Source of the DNA: an uncultured Paenibacillaceae bacterium
GTDB lineage: Bacteria; Bacillota; Bacilli; Paenibacillales; K13
Direction of reading: 5' to 3'
Length of the DNA stretch: 64,000 nt
Assembly: GCA_913056365.1 (NCBI GenBank)
Contig: CAJXLT010000002.1
Span: forward strand, 62,001-126,000
This document shows positions 48,030-56,106 of this stretch, one piece after another (positions within the stretch are counted from its first letter, which is position 1; the number at the start of each line of letters is the position of its first letter). A program made the translations under genes and the position numbers. The notes beneath the pieces were generated by a model that saw only the letters and a list, made by a program, of their open reading frames with translations, was not told where the DNA came from and did not search any database.

Positions 48030-49556
48030 ATGTTTGCCAAAGTATACAGCTGCTGCTTGCAAGGAATCAAAGCCGTGCCAATCGAGGTCGAGGTAGATAT
48101 TAGCAACGGTCTGCCTGCCTTCTCTATCGTCGGCTTGCCGGACTCTGCCGTTAGAGAAGCGCTGGAACGCGTGCGTGCAGCTGTCAAAAATTGCGGCTAT
48201 CAGTTCCCCATGTCACGCGTTACCGTCAATATGGCGCCTGCGGATGTGCGCAAGGAGGGGACTGGTTTCGACCTAGCCATTGCAGCAGGTTTATTGATCG
48301 CAAGCGGGCAGCTCCCACCTGTTGAGCAGAAGACGATGATCGTCGGTGAGCTTTCGCTAGATGGGCTAGTGCGCCCCATTCCTGGCATGCTGTCTGTGAC
48401 AGATGACGCAGCACGACAAGGCTTCGAGAAGCTTATACTTCCTGAAGCTAATCTGCACGAAGCAATCGGATTAAGTGAATTATCTTTGCAGCCGCTCACT
48501 CATCTCAAGGAATGGCCAGGCAGCACTGCTTCTAGCACAGATGCTACGGCAGCACATTCACATCAATCTGCTCCCTCCGATCCGTCAGCTGGCGACTATG
48601 CTGATATTCGCGGACAGAAGCGCGCCAAGCGCGCGATGGCGATCGCCGCAGCAGGTATGCACAATACGCTATTGATCGGCCCGCCAGGAACTGGTAAAAC
48701 GATGCTCGCCACCCGCCTGCCTGGCATCTTGCCGCCATTCGAAGCACATGAATCATTAGACACTACCAAAATTTACAGTGTAGCCAATCTGCTTCATCAG
48801 CGAGGCAATCGTCTGCACACCCGTCCCTTCCGTTCACCGCACCACACCATATCTGCGGCTGGTATGATCGGCGGAGGCACGCCACCGAAGCCAGGCGAAG
48901 TAAGTCTCGCTCACGGCGGTGTCCTGTTTCTTGATGAGATGCCTGAATTTCCTCGGACCGTGCTGGAATTGCTGAGACAGCCGCTCGAAGACAATCAGGT
49001 GACGATCAGCCGCGCGCGTGCCGCTTATACGTATCCTTCCCGCTTCCTGCTCGTCGCAGCGATGAATCCTTGTCCGTGCGGCTACGCTGGAGCGGATAGC
49101 GAGACCCGCGCCTGCCGCTGTTCGGCGAGTCGATTGGAGCAATATCGCGGCAAGCTCTCTGGCCCGCTCCTTGACCGCATCGATCTGCATGTCGAAGTGC
49201 CGCGCCTCAAGCCGGAGGAAATCAAGGAACCCGCAGTGCCGCTATCCAACACCGACATGTTGGCGTGGATCGCGACCGCTCACCAGACCCAGCGCACCCG
49301 CGGGCAGAACCCTGCCGAGCAATGGAACAGCCGCATGCAAGGGCGAGAATTCGCTGCCGCTTGTACCCTGCCTCAAGAAGCAGAGGAGATGCTGCAAGCC
49401 GCTTATGAGTCCTTGGGCCTAAGCATGCGCGCGCACAGCCGCATCATCCGGATCGCTCGCACCATTGCCGATATGGAAGGACGCGAAGCGATCCAATTCG
49501 AGCACTTCGCCGAAGCCTTGCAATTCCGCTGTCTGGATCGGGATTTGCTCGATTAG
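48030..49556 (+). CDS. comM: YifB/ComM-family Mg-chelatase-like AAA+ ATPase
   Basis: 508 residues, one of the few plus-strand genes. The N-terminal Lon-protease-like fold (VEVDISNGLPAFSIVGLPDS) is followed by the AAA+ core with Walker A LLIGPPGTGKTMLATRLPGI, Walker B GGVLFLDEMPEF and arginine-finger region SGPLLDRIDLHVEVPRL. A Cys-rich insert (NPCPCGYAGADSETRACRCS) is typical. In other bacteria ComM is a helicase for branch migration in transformation. Start: ATG 10 nt after GAGGTG. Confidence 0.96.
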   Translation: MFAKVYSCCLQGIKAVPIEVEVDISNGLPAFSIVGLPDSAVREALERVRAAVKNCGYQFPMSRVTVNMAPADVRKEGTGFDLAIAAGLLIASGQLPPVEQKTMIVGELSLDGLVRPIPGMLSVTDDAARQGFEKLILPEANLHEAIGLSELSLQPLTHLKEWPGSTASSTDATAAHSHQSAPSDPSAGDYADIRGQKRAKRAMAIAAAGMHNTLLIGPPGTGKTMLATRLPGILPPFEAHESLDTTKIYSVANLLHQRGNRLHTRPFRSPHHTISAAGMIGGGTPPKPGEVSLAHGGVLFLDEMPEFPRTVLELLRQPLEDNQVTISRARAAYTYPSRFLLVAAMNPCPCGYAGADSETRACRCSASRLEQYRGKLSGPLLDRIDLHVEVPRLKPEEIKEPAVPLSNTDMLAWIATAHQTQRTRGQNPAEQWNSRMQGREFAAACTLPQEAEEMLQAAYESLGLSMRAHSRIIRIARTIADMEGREAIQFEHFAEALQFRCLDRDLLD

Positions 49557-49601
49557 TTGAAAGGTGGGATCATTTATTCATAAGAAAGGTGAGGTGTATT
49601 C

Positions 49602-50112
49602 ATGAGATAAGTACTAATTATATTACTATCTATATCTTCACTCTCAGTAGTAACTGACTGTTCTAGTGGTTCGACGAATGATGAAATACCTATGATGAAA
49701 TCAGAATCTTCTTATGCTGTTTATCAAACTTTCGACGAGTTAACAAATTCGGCTTCAGATATAGTTGAAATAGTAGTTCTGAAAGGTCAAGAAACATTTG
49801 TAAAACATAATCGTCCTTCTACCGTTTCCAGAGTTAGAGTATTACAAGTATTTAAAGGGGATCTAGCAAAAAACGATATCATCCCCATCGTTGAAACTGG
49901 TGGTGTGTTCTATCCAGAACTTAATGGCGAGGAGAAAAACAGCAAGCAACAAACTCCAGTTGAGTTAGCCGTTGAAGGTGTAAGAGTGATGCGACCTGGC
50001 GATCATCAAACTTAGTCGTGGTGGTCCTGCGTTCTTACGTACAAGTGATTTTCAATTTGATTCCGTCAGTGACTTAAAAGAAAGGATAAGAACTATTGTG
50101 AAAACAGAATAA
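49602..50112 (+). pseudogene. broken lipoprotein gene (nonsense plus frameshift)
   Basis: The reading frame from ATG at 49602 gives M-R-stop, then VLIILLSISSLSVVTDCSSG without further stops to 50013. The third codon TAA is one base from AAA (Lys), which would restore a MRKVLIILL lipoprotein signal; the Asp before the lipobox Cys is also one base from Gly. The body (about 110 codons, for example DIVEIVVLKGQETFVKHNRP, RVRVLQVFKGDLAKNDIIPI) stops at GDHQT, but the +1 frame continues LSRGGPAFLRTSDFQFDSVS to a TAA at 50110. So two or three lesions mark a dead gene. AGGTGAGGTG lies before the ATG. It is visibly AT-richer than its neighbours, hinting at transfer. Family not recognised. Confidence 0.75.
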
Positions 50113-50209
50113 ATCTGTGCATCATCATGTAGTAATTCTCACTTCATTCGTCTACACTTAACAAGAGATATAAGTTTAGTATCGATCATCAAATAAGGAG
50201 TTGGAACGG

Positions 50210-50854
50210 ATGAACGTATTCGTCGTAGGCGCAAACGGTCAAATCGGCCGACATCTCGTTCGGCTGCTGGCAGAGAGCGACCAGCATACCCCTATTGCTA
50301 TGGTCCGTCAGCAAGATCAAGCTAGCGCATGGAAGGAGTCAGGCGTGGAGTCGAGAGTCGTCGACCTGCATGATCCTGTTAACGTAATTGCCGATGCGGC
50401 AAACGGGTGTGACGCTATCGTATTCACAGCTGGTTCTGGCGGTCATACAGGTGCGGAGCAGACACTGTTGATCGATCTGGACGGTGCGGTCAAAACGATG
50501 GAAGCTGCACAATCATCAGGGATTGATCGATTTCTCTTAGTGAGCGCCATCCAAGCACACGTCAGAGATAACTGGCATGAAGCGATCCGACCGTACTTTG
50601 CAGCCAAGCATTACGCTGACAAAATGCTGGAGCACACGAACCTGACATATACGATACTTCGCCCCGGAGGTTTGACGAACGATCCAGGTACCGGTACGAT
50701 TCAAGTCGCTGACAATTTGCCAAGAGCAACCATACCTCGTGAGGACGTGGCTCTGACATTGTTCGCCGCTCTAACGGAAGAACGAACGTATCGCCGAGCC
50801 TTCGATCTCGTAAGCGGGGATGTTCCCGTAGCGGATGCTTTACGCTCGCTATAG
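50210..50854 (+). CDS. NAD(P)-binding SDR-like protein (YhfK type)
   Basis: 214 residues, atypical short-chain dehydrogenase. The N-terminal VFVVGANGQIGRHLVRLLAE is the GxxGxxG dinucleotide loop. YFAAKHYADKMLEHTNLTYT holds the YxxxK-like region, here FAAKHYADK, and LRPGGLTNDPGTG is the usual C-terminal strand. The catalytic Tyr is not clear, so this may be a sensor or flavin/quinone-related reductase. Start: ATG after AAGGAG; a TTG three codons earlier is in frame. Confidence 0.85.
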   Translation: MNVFVVGANGQIGRHLVRLLAESDQHTPIAMVRQQDQASAWKESGVESRVVDLHDPVNVIADAANGCDAIVFTAGSGGHTGAEQTLLIDLDGAVKTMEAAQSSGIDRFLLVSAIQAHVRDNWHEAIRPYFAAKHYADKMLEHTNLTYTILRPGGLTNDPGTGTIQVADNLPRATIPREDVALTLFAALTEERTYRRAFDLVSGDVPVADALRSL

Positions 50855-50903
50855 CTTAAGACATCATAGCTGCATTCAATAGTGACAACCTCTGCGGACG
50901 CGC

Positions 50904-51758
50904 TTATTTCGAAGCAGACAAGAGTATTTGCACAAAAGCTTCAACGCTGGGCGACCGCCACATGTTCTTGTGATACACGGCGTAAACCGCAATCGGCGCG
51001 TCCGGCAAATTCGCATCTACCACCTCAAGTTCCCCACTGTTCAATTCCCCTTCCACCGTGAAGCGAGGCAGTATGGACATTCCCAAGCCGCAGCGCACAC
51101 TTTGCTTAATCGCCTCGACGCTAGGCAATGCCACTTTACTTATCGAGTCGGTTCCCTGACTAAGCACATACTCATCCAACATCGAACGCCAGCTGCATGA
51201 ATGCTCAGGATAGAGCATCGTCGACCTATGCGGGGAAGCATCTGCCTTCCGAACCAATACTAAGGAATCTCGCCGAATCTGATGTACCGTCAATTCAGAC
51301 GGTGCCCAGTCTGCCTGCTCAACGAGCAGCGCAAGATCCATCTCCCCTCGTTTGAACGGGGCTGCCACATCCGGATATGGAACGGAACGAATGTGTAACT
51401 CAACCTTCGGATACGTATCGACGAACCGTTTCAACCAATCCGGCAAGCAATAGATGAGCAATGATTCAGAAGCACCGATAGCTAGTGGACCGGAAGGTTC
51501 ATCGGTGTTGCGTAGTACATCCTTGGATTCTATATACAGCTGCAAGATTTGTTCTGCATAGGGGAGGAAGCTTCGTCCAGCCTGTGTAAGTGACACCTTC
51601 TTGCCTAGTCGATGGAACAACGGTTGCCCAAGCTCTTGTTCCAGCTCCTTCACATGCGCAGTTATCGACGATTGGGCATAGCCAAGCTGATCTGCTGCTC
51701 GCTTGAAGCCGTCTGCTTCAACAATCGTCTTGAAGGTTACAAGCTGTCGCAGCTCCAT
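50904..51758 (-). CDS. LysR-family transcriptional regulator
   Basis: 284 residues: N-terminal winged helix-turn-helix (MELRQLVTFKTIVEADGFKR, AADQLGYAQSSITAHVKELE) and the effector domain (about 90-284, PLAIGASESLLIYCLPDWLK). Divergently placed from the flavoprotein gene at 51901, so it very likely controls that gene and perhaps itself. The effector is unknown. Confidence 0.93.
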   Translation of the reverse strand: MELRQLVTFKTIVEADGFKRAADQLGYAQSSITAHVKELEQELGQPLFHRLGKKVSLTQAGRSFLPYAEQILQLYIESKDVLRNTDEPSGPLAIGASESLLIYCLPDWLKRFVDTYPKVELHIRSVPYPDVAAPFKRGEMDLALLVEQADWAPSELTVHQIRRDSLVLVRKADASPHRSTMLYPEHSCSWRSMLDEYVLSQGTDSISKVALPSVEAIKQSVRCGLGMSILPRFTVEGELNSGELEVVDANLPDAPIAVYAVYHKNMWRSPSVEAFVQILLSASK

Positions 51759-51900
51759 CTTACTCTCCCCTTATATATCATAATAACTGAACGAATTTAT
51801 CATTTCTATCTATTTTACTGAACTTTATATATTCACTATACTACAAATAACCGATTCCCAACAAGGAAAAGTCCATTTGAACTAGAAAGGGGAAAGAAAC
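51759..51900. promoter_or_regulatory. divergent promoter region, lysR / flavoprotein
   Basis: Very AT-rich 142-bp spacer. On the plus strand TTTACT (51814-51819), 17 bp, TATACT (51837-51842) is a good promoter for the flavoprotein gene. The motif ACTGAAC appears twice (near 51786 and 51817) and may belong to the LysR operator. GAAAGGGGA precedes the ATG at 51901. Confidence 0.55.
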
Positions 51901-52485
51901 ATGAACATTTTGACAATCATTGCGCATCCAAGAAAGGGTTCCTTGACATTCGCCGTTGCCAATCGATTCATTCAAGGACTTCATGAAGCTGGACATACTA
52001 CGGAGGTACTGGATTTGTATCGAAGCGGATTTGATCCCATCCTTCGGGAAGCCGATGAACCGGACTGGTCTGCCGGAGCGGACCAACATTACTCACCCGA
52101 AGTGGAAGCGGAATTCGCTCGTATGCAGCGGCACGATGCGCTCGCATTCGTGTTCCCGCTATGGTGGTGGAGTATGCCTGCGGTTATGAAGGGATATATA
52201 GACCGTGTGTGGAATTTCGGGCTCGCTTACGGACCCGGGAAGCTGCATCATCAGCATGCACTCTGGCTTAGTTTGGCGGGTGCTCCGCCAGAACGATTCG
52301 AGAAGTGGAAATACGATCATATGATTGATCATTACTTTAATGTAGGGATGGCCCAATACTGCGGGATTGTCAGCTCTCGCGTCGCGCTTCTCTATGAAGC
52401 GATTCAGCCGGAACCTGCACAAGCAGAGCAACTGCTGGAGCAAGCGTATCTGCATGGGAAGAATTACGGGAAGCCTCAGAGGTGA
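51901..52485 (+). CDS. NAD(P)H dehydrogenase (quinone)-like flavoprotein
   Basis: 194 residues, flavodoxin-fold (Flavodoxin_2) family. The N-terminal TIIAHPRKGSLTFAVANRFI is the FMN/FAD phosphate loop; VFPLWWWSMPAVMKGYIDRV and the later AYGPGKLHHQHALWLSLAGA are family hallmarks. It probably reduces quinones, azo or nitro compounds with two electrons. Divergent from a LysR regulator, a common pattern for electrophile stress response. Confidence 0.9.
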   Translation: MNILTIIAHPRKGSLTFAVANRFIQGLHEAGHTTEVLDLYRSGFDPILREADEPDWSAGADQHYSPEVEAEFARMQRHDALAFVFPLWWWSMPAVMKGYIDRVWNFGLAYGPGKLHHQHALWLSLAGAPPERFEKWKYDHMIDHYFNVGMAQYCGIVSSRVALLYEAIQPEPAQAEQLLEQAYLHGKNYGKPQR

Positions 52486-52509
52486 AGCTGAAGCTGCTTA
52501 CATGACGGA

Positions 52510-52875
52510 TCAAAAAGCTTGCTCAATATGCTGAATGCGCCATTCTTCACCGTTCCGCATCATAGCGAGCACATCGAATTGTACCTGCTCTGTCTGTCTG
52601 GAGGTGTGCTGCATGTATATAGAAGCAAGCTGCCGCAGCTTCCGTTGCTTGCGAACATCAACGGACTCTGTTGCAGTCCCGTATCGCGCAGACTGACGAG
52701 TCCGCACCTCTACGAATACGAGAAGGGGTCCGTTCTGCGCAATGATATCTACTTCACCACTTCGACAACGCCAATTCCGCTCTAGAAGCTGGTATCCGCG
52801 CGTAGCGAGAAAAGCCGCTGCCGCCTTCTCTCCTGCTTGTCCAAGCGCTTGTCTCCCATCGTAACGGCTGTTCAC
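52510..52875 (-). CDS. UPF0102 family protein YraN
   Basis: 121 residues, restriction-endonuclease-like fold. Conserved segments: GQAGEKAAAAFLATRGYQLL, ERNWRCRSGEVDIIAQNG and LLVFVEVRTRQSARYGTATE, which keep the E-x(n)-D-x-V-x-E-V-R nuclease-like residues. Biological role uncertain. It overlaps the upstream FlhB-like gene by 4 bp and ends the sigma-D-linked operon. In many bacteria it neighbours comM. Confidence 0.92.
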   Translation of the reverse strand: MNSRYDGRQALGQAGEKAAAAFLATRGYQLLERNWRCRSGEVDIIAQNGPLLVFVEVRTRQSARYGTATESVDVRKQRKLRQLASIYMQHTSRQTEQVQFDVLAMMRNGEEWRIQHIEQAF

Positions 52876-53192
52876 AATAGCCCCCCTCGTTCACTGCCCT
52901 TTAGCTTCTGATCGGATTGGTAGACGAAGGTCAATACTTCAGCCACTAACTGATACAGCTCTGACGGAATCGCCTGATCAAGATCGAGCTTCGACAATAC
53001 TTCGACGAGCGAAGCATCCTCATGCATCGGAATTTGGTGCTCCTTGGCCTTCTCCATAATTTGATCGGCGACTACCCCCTTCCCTTTGGCTGCGACAGTT
53101 GGCGCATCATGGTTAGTCGGATCATACTTCAGAGCTACCGCTTTGCGCATGCCATTGGTCGGAGAGAGACTGCTCTGTTCTGTATGCTTCAT
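52872..53192 (-). CDS. FlhB C-terminal domain-like protein (YlqH type)
   Basis: 106 residues with no membrane segment. From residue 15 it reads MRKAVALKYDPTNHDAPTVA, matching the YAVALKYD stretch that follows the NPTH cleavage site in full FlhB, then AAKGKGVVADQIMEKAKEHQ and IPSELYQLVAEVLTFVYQ like the FlhB end. The NPTH motif itself is absent, so this equals an already cleaved FlhB cytosolic domain. It overlaps both neighbours by 4 bp. Probable partner of the FliK-like protein upstream; function is inferred. Confidence 0.85.
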   Translation of the reverse strand: MKHTEQSSLSPTNGMRKAVALKYDPTNHDAPTVAAKGKGVVADQIMEKAKEHQIPMHEDASLVEVLSKLDLDQAIPSELYQLVAEVLTFVYQSDQKLKGSERGGLL

Positions 53193-55087
53193 ATGCGAAA
53201 GTCCACTCCCTTGTACGGCTTGTTGCGCTCTAGCAGCTGCTGAATCTTGTCTTGCTCGCCGGATGTTGGATCGGAGCCAGATTCCCCTCGTGCCTCTGGA
53301 TAAGAAGATTGGCTGAATGTCAGCAATTGAAATCCCGTCTCCGCGAGCACCGCTGTCAGATGTTCTTTGCCTTGATCAGCGAACACAGCCATCGCAGGAT
53401 GATCATTGAACAGACGCACATTCACACGCTTATCTGTCACTTGCACATCGACAAGCGTCGGTCCTAATGCAGACATGTTCAAGTCGAACCACAATCGGCA
53501 ATTATCCGCATCTATTCCGCCATTGCGAGACTTGCGTGATTGAATATGAATCGCCGCTGATTGTTGCCCGTCCTTGTCATGGAAAGGAACGAACAAGGTA
53601 ACATGAGCAAAATTGCCGCTCCGGTCCGGTGTGAGGAGCAGTTGCTGCCCTGTCACCTGCTGCAACAACTGCTGAACCGGCTCACGCAGAGTCAGCGGGA
53701 GATCATCCGCGGCACCAAGCTGCAGCAGAACAGATTTCAGCGAAGCCAATTCGTTCAACCTGGCACCATCACCGCTATCAGGAAGTGCCGCTAACGGAGC
53801 TGTGTTCCCTTCAGGTCCGTCTTGCATTGCTGCTTGTACCATACGCAGCGCTTGATTCTCGTGATCGAAGCCGATTAGCTTCAACATCCGGGGCAGCCAG
53901 CTTTGCTCGGTTGCAGACGCCTGTGCGCTGCTAGTCATTGCAGCAGTCTGAGTTGGCTGCGTGCGCTCAGCATTGGTGGCGGTTTCGGTGTTCATCGAAG
54001 CTGTCCGAGAGGTGCTGTCAGCAGAAGTTGGACGCACAGCTGCTTGCGATTCCGATGCCGGCGCAGTGACAGGTGCTGAACCCGTTCTAGCTGTGCCCTC
54101 AGCTGCTGGCTGCCCAACAGAACGAGCTGTGGCAGCTTGCTCTGCAGTCTGGTTGCTCGCTTGCTGCTGAATTGGCGCACTTCCGGTCTGCGCTGCAGTC
54201 CCCGAGTTTGCAGCTGGTTGGGGAGCAGGAGACGCTGCGGTGCTTCCCTGCGTAGCTTGGCTGCTCATGCTGGCTTGCTGCTGCAGCGTATTGTTATTCA
54301 CACTTGTTGCCGCTGCAGCCTGCACGGAGCCAGAAGCGGAGGCGGCTGGAGCCGTATTCCCAGTTGGGGCTTGCGGCGGAGCTTGCTGCGTGTTCTGACG
54401 ACCGCCAGACCAGCCTTCTACCGATTGCAGAAGGCTGTGCAGCCGACCTGCTAGCTCCTGAAGTAGCGCCCCTGTCTGCTGCGTCATACCCGATTGGGGC
54501 TTCGCGAGCAACGTCTGGACAGCCTCTGCCAAATTAGCAAGCGACTGTCCGACAGGAGGACCGAATACAGCGCGCGATAAAGCAGCAAGCGGCTGCGGCT
54601 CAAGCGGCAAGCCCTTAGCCAGAGCGAGTGCTCCTGTCTGCAGCCATTCCGATCGTGCTGCTTGCTGTGGCGCACCCTCCAGCACGTTGCGCATCGCCTG
54701 CATGTTCTCCTTCGACACGTCCAGACCTGCCTGGCGCAATGCTAACGCCATCTCTCGCAATACGTCATTCGGCTTCATTCCTAGCTTGAGCAGCAGATCA
54801 TCAATCGAAGCCGTATTGCTTCCGTTCAAGGCAGTCAGCAATTGGAGCGCCAGAGTACCGTCCTTAGAATTAGCCATCACTTGCAATAGCGCAGCCTGCC
54901 CTTTCTCGAGCGCTGCCTCCAGCCGTGCCTTCACCTGCACACCTTCAATTTGCACCAACGCATCCTGATTCGACAGCCATTGCATGACCATACCGCGCAC
55001 GACTTGCCCTGCTTTCAATTCCAACGCTTTCGCATCTGTCGGTTTCGCATCACCTATAACCGACCGCATCATTTGGCTGATTTGCAT
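53189..55087 (-). CDS. FliK-like hook-length control-related protein (YlqG type)
   Basis: 632 residues. The N-terminal part (1-230) is helical with LKAGQVVRGMVMQWLSNQDA and VKARLEAALEKGQAALLQVM. The middle (about 235-400) is a disordered Ala/Gln/Thr/Ser repeat-like ruler. The C-terminal part (about 490-600) has a FliK-like beta domain (FAHVTLFVPFHDKDGQQSAA, LVDVQVTDKRVNVRLFNDHP). This is the second FliK-type gene of the window. A sigma-D promoter match lies just upstream and it overlaps the FlhB-like gene, so a flagellar or export role is likely. Confidence 0.75.
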   Translation of the reverse strand: MQISQMMRSVIGDAKPTDAKALELKAGQVVRGMVMQWLSNQDALVQIEGVQVKARLEAALEKGQAALLQVMANSKDGTLALQLLTALNGSNTASIDDLLLKLGMKPNDVLREMALALRQAGLDVSKENMQAMRNVLEGAPQQAARSEWLQTGALALAKGLPLEPQPLAALSRAVFGPPVGQSLANLAEAVQTLLAKPQSGMTQQTGALLQELAGRLHSLLQSVEGWSGGRQNTQQAPPQAPTGNTAPAASASGSVQAAAATSVNNNTLQQQASMSSQATQGSTAASPAPQPAANSGTAAQTGSAPIQQQASNQTAEQAATARSVGQPAAEGTARTGSAPVTAPASESQAAVRPTSADSTSRTASMNTETATNAERTQPTQTAAMTSSAQASATEQSWLPRMLKLIGFDHENQALRMVQAAMQDGPEGNTAPLAALPDSGDGARLNELASLKSVLLQLGAADDLPLTLREPVQQLLQQVTGQQLLLTPDRSGNFAHVTLFVPFHDKDGQQSAAIHIQSRKSRNGGIDADNCRLWFDLNMSALGPTLVDVQVTDKRVNVRLFNDHPAMAVFADQGKEHLTAVLAETGFQLLTFSQSSYPEARGESGSDPTSGEQDKIQQLLERNKPYKGVDFRI

Positions 55088-55118
55088 TGCTGTCCCACCT
55101 TGCCAGTTGTTATCCTAA

Positions 55119-55146
55119 TTATCGGCATTTCACATGAATATCTTTA
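55119..55146 (-). promoter_or_regulatory. sigma-D (sigma-28) promoter match upstream of the FliK-like gene
   Basis: On the minus strand, TAAA (55146-55143), a 16-bp spacer and GCCGATAA (55126-55119), against the consensus TAAA-N15-GCCGATA(A/T). The -10 octamer is a perfect consensus; the spacer is one base long. The start codon lies about 30 bp downstream. Confidence 0.7.
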
Positions 55147-55413
55147 GAAGCAGGTCCGTTGAAATTCCCCACGAATATAAAGGAAAATACTGTTCTTAAC
55201 GCAACGAAATCTTCGCCATGAAGGTTCATAGTGGTAATCATTGGTCTTACTCATCATTTCGATTGCGAATCCAACCTATTGATACAATGATAGGTCCACG
55301 TTTTCCTTTTATTTTATTTATCTATCCACTATTCCTTGATATAAGACCAATATTTCCCCTTACTTGGCAACAGCTTCGCCAAATCAGATTACCGGAGGAC
55401 CGTGTCCGCACAC
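55147..55413. other. spacer between rnhB terminator and the FliK-like gene
   Basis: About 265 bp upstream of the sigma-D promoter match. The short open frames here look random and no RNA gene, repeat or second promoter stands out on either strand. Confidence 0.5.
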
Positions 55414-55455
55414 AAAAAAAAGAGAGCCATTGCCGCCGATACGAGCGGTTGACTC
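55414..55455 (-). terminator. intrinsic terminator after rnhB
   Basis: On the minus strand, GAGTCA-A-CCGC pairs with GCGG-CAA-TGGCTC (one G-U, small internal bulge), followed by eight T. It lies a few bases past the rnhB stop. Confidence 0.82.
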
Positions 55456-55460
55456 TTCCA

Positions 55461-56069
55461 TCAAAACAATTGCTGCTGCTCATTCAGAATTCCCTTCAAG
55501 AAGCTGCGGCGGTGCATCGGGCTAGCCCCATACTGCTGCAGCGCCTCGCGATGTTTCTTCGTTGCATAACCTTTATGTAAGGCCAGCTCGTATTCGGGGA
55601 ATTGCTCGTCCCATCTTAAGCACATCCGGTCCCGCGTTACCTTCGCGACGATCGAAGCTGCCGCAATCGACTGACTGAGGGCATCTCCCTTAATGATGGC
55701 AAGCTGAGGAAGATCGACGTCCACCTTCTCCGCATCTACGAGCAGCGCATGCGGCCTGCATGCGAGCTTCTCGACTGCTTGCTTCATAGCGATCCGCGCC
55801 GCCTGCTTAATGTTCACCTTGTCAATGGTAGCAGCGTCAACACTGCCTACCTCAGCAGCAACAGCATGCTCCATAATATGCTCGTACAACGCCTCGCGCT
55901 TCTTCTCACTGAGCTTCTTCGAATCGGTAATCTCTTCACATACCCAATCTCTTGGCAGGATTACCGCTGCTGCTACGACGTCGCCGAACAGACACCCGCG
56001 ACCGACTTCGTCCACTCCAGCTACCCATTCGCCATAACATTCCCAGTACTCCTGTTCATAGGCAAGCAT
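55461..56069 (-). CDS. rnhB: ribonuclease HII
   Basis: Cuts RNA of RNA-DNA hybrids and misplaced ribonucleotides. 202 residues. The DEDD acidic residues lie in VAGVDEVGRGCLFGDVVAAA, ITDSKKLSEKKREALYEH and LLVDAEKVD; also IIKGDALSQSIAAASIVAKV. The loop GRGCLFGDVV departs from the common GRGPLAGPVV but keeps the catalytic Asp-Glu. The start is the ATG after AAGGGGAG; the frame opens eight codons upstream. Confidence 0.96.
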   Translation of the reverse strand: MLAYEQEYWECYGEWVAGVDEVGRGCLFGDVVAAAVILPRDWVCEEITDSKKLSEKKREALYEHIMEHAVAAEVGSVDAATIDKVNIKQAARIAMKQAVEKLACRPHALLVDAEKVDVDLPQLAIIKGDALSQSIAAASIVAKVTRDRMCLRWDEQFPEYELALHKGYATKKHREALQQYGASPMHRRSFLKGILNEQQQLF

Positions 56070-56106
56070 GCTTTCTCCCCTTTCATGCAACAAGGAAGCT
56101 TACGCG

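Noticed and set aside
55218-55580. 120-codon plus-strand frame
   Set aside because: Runs through the rnhB terminator and into rnhB antisense; hydrophobic patch looks accidental.
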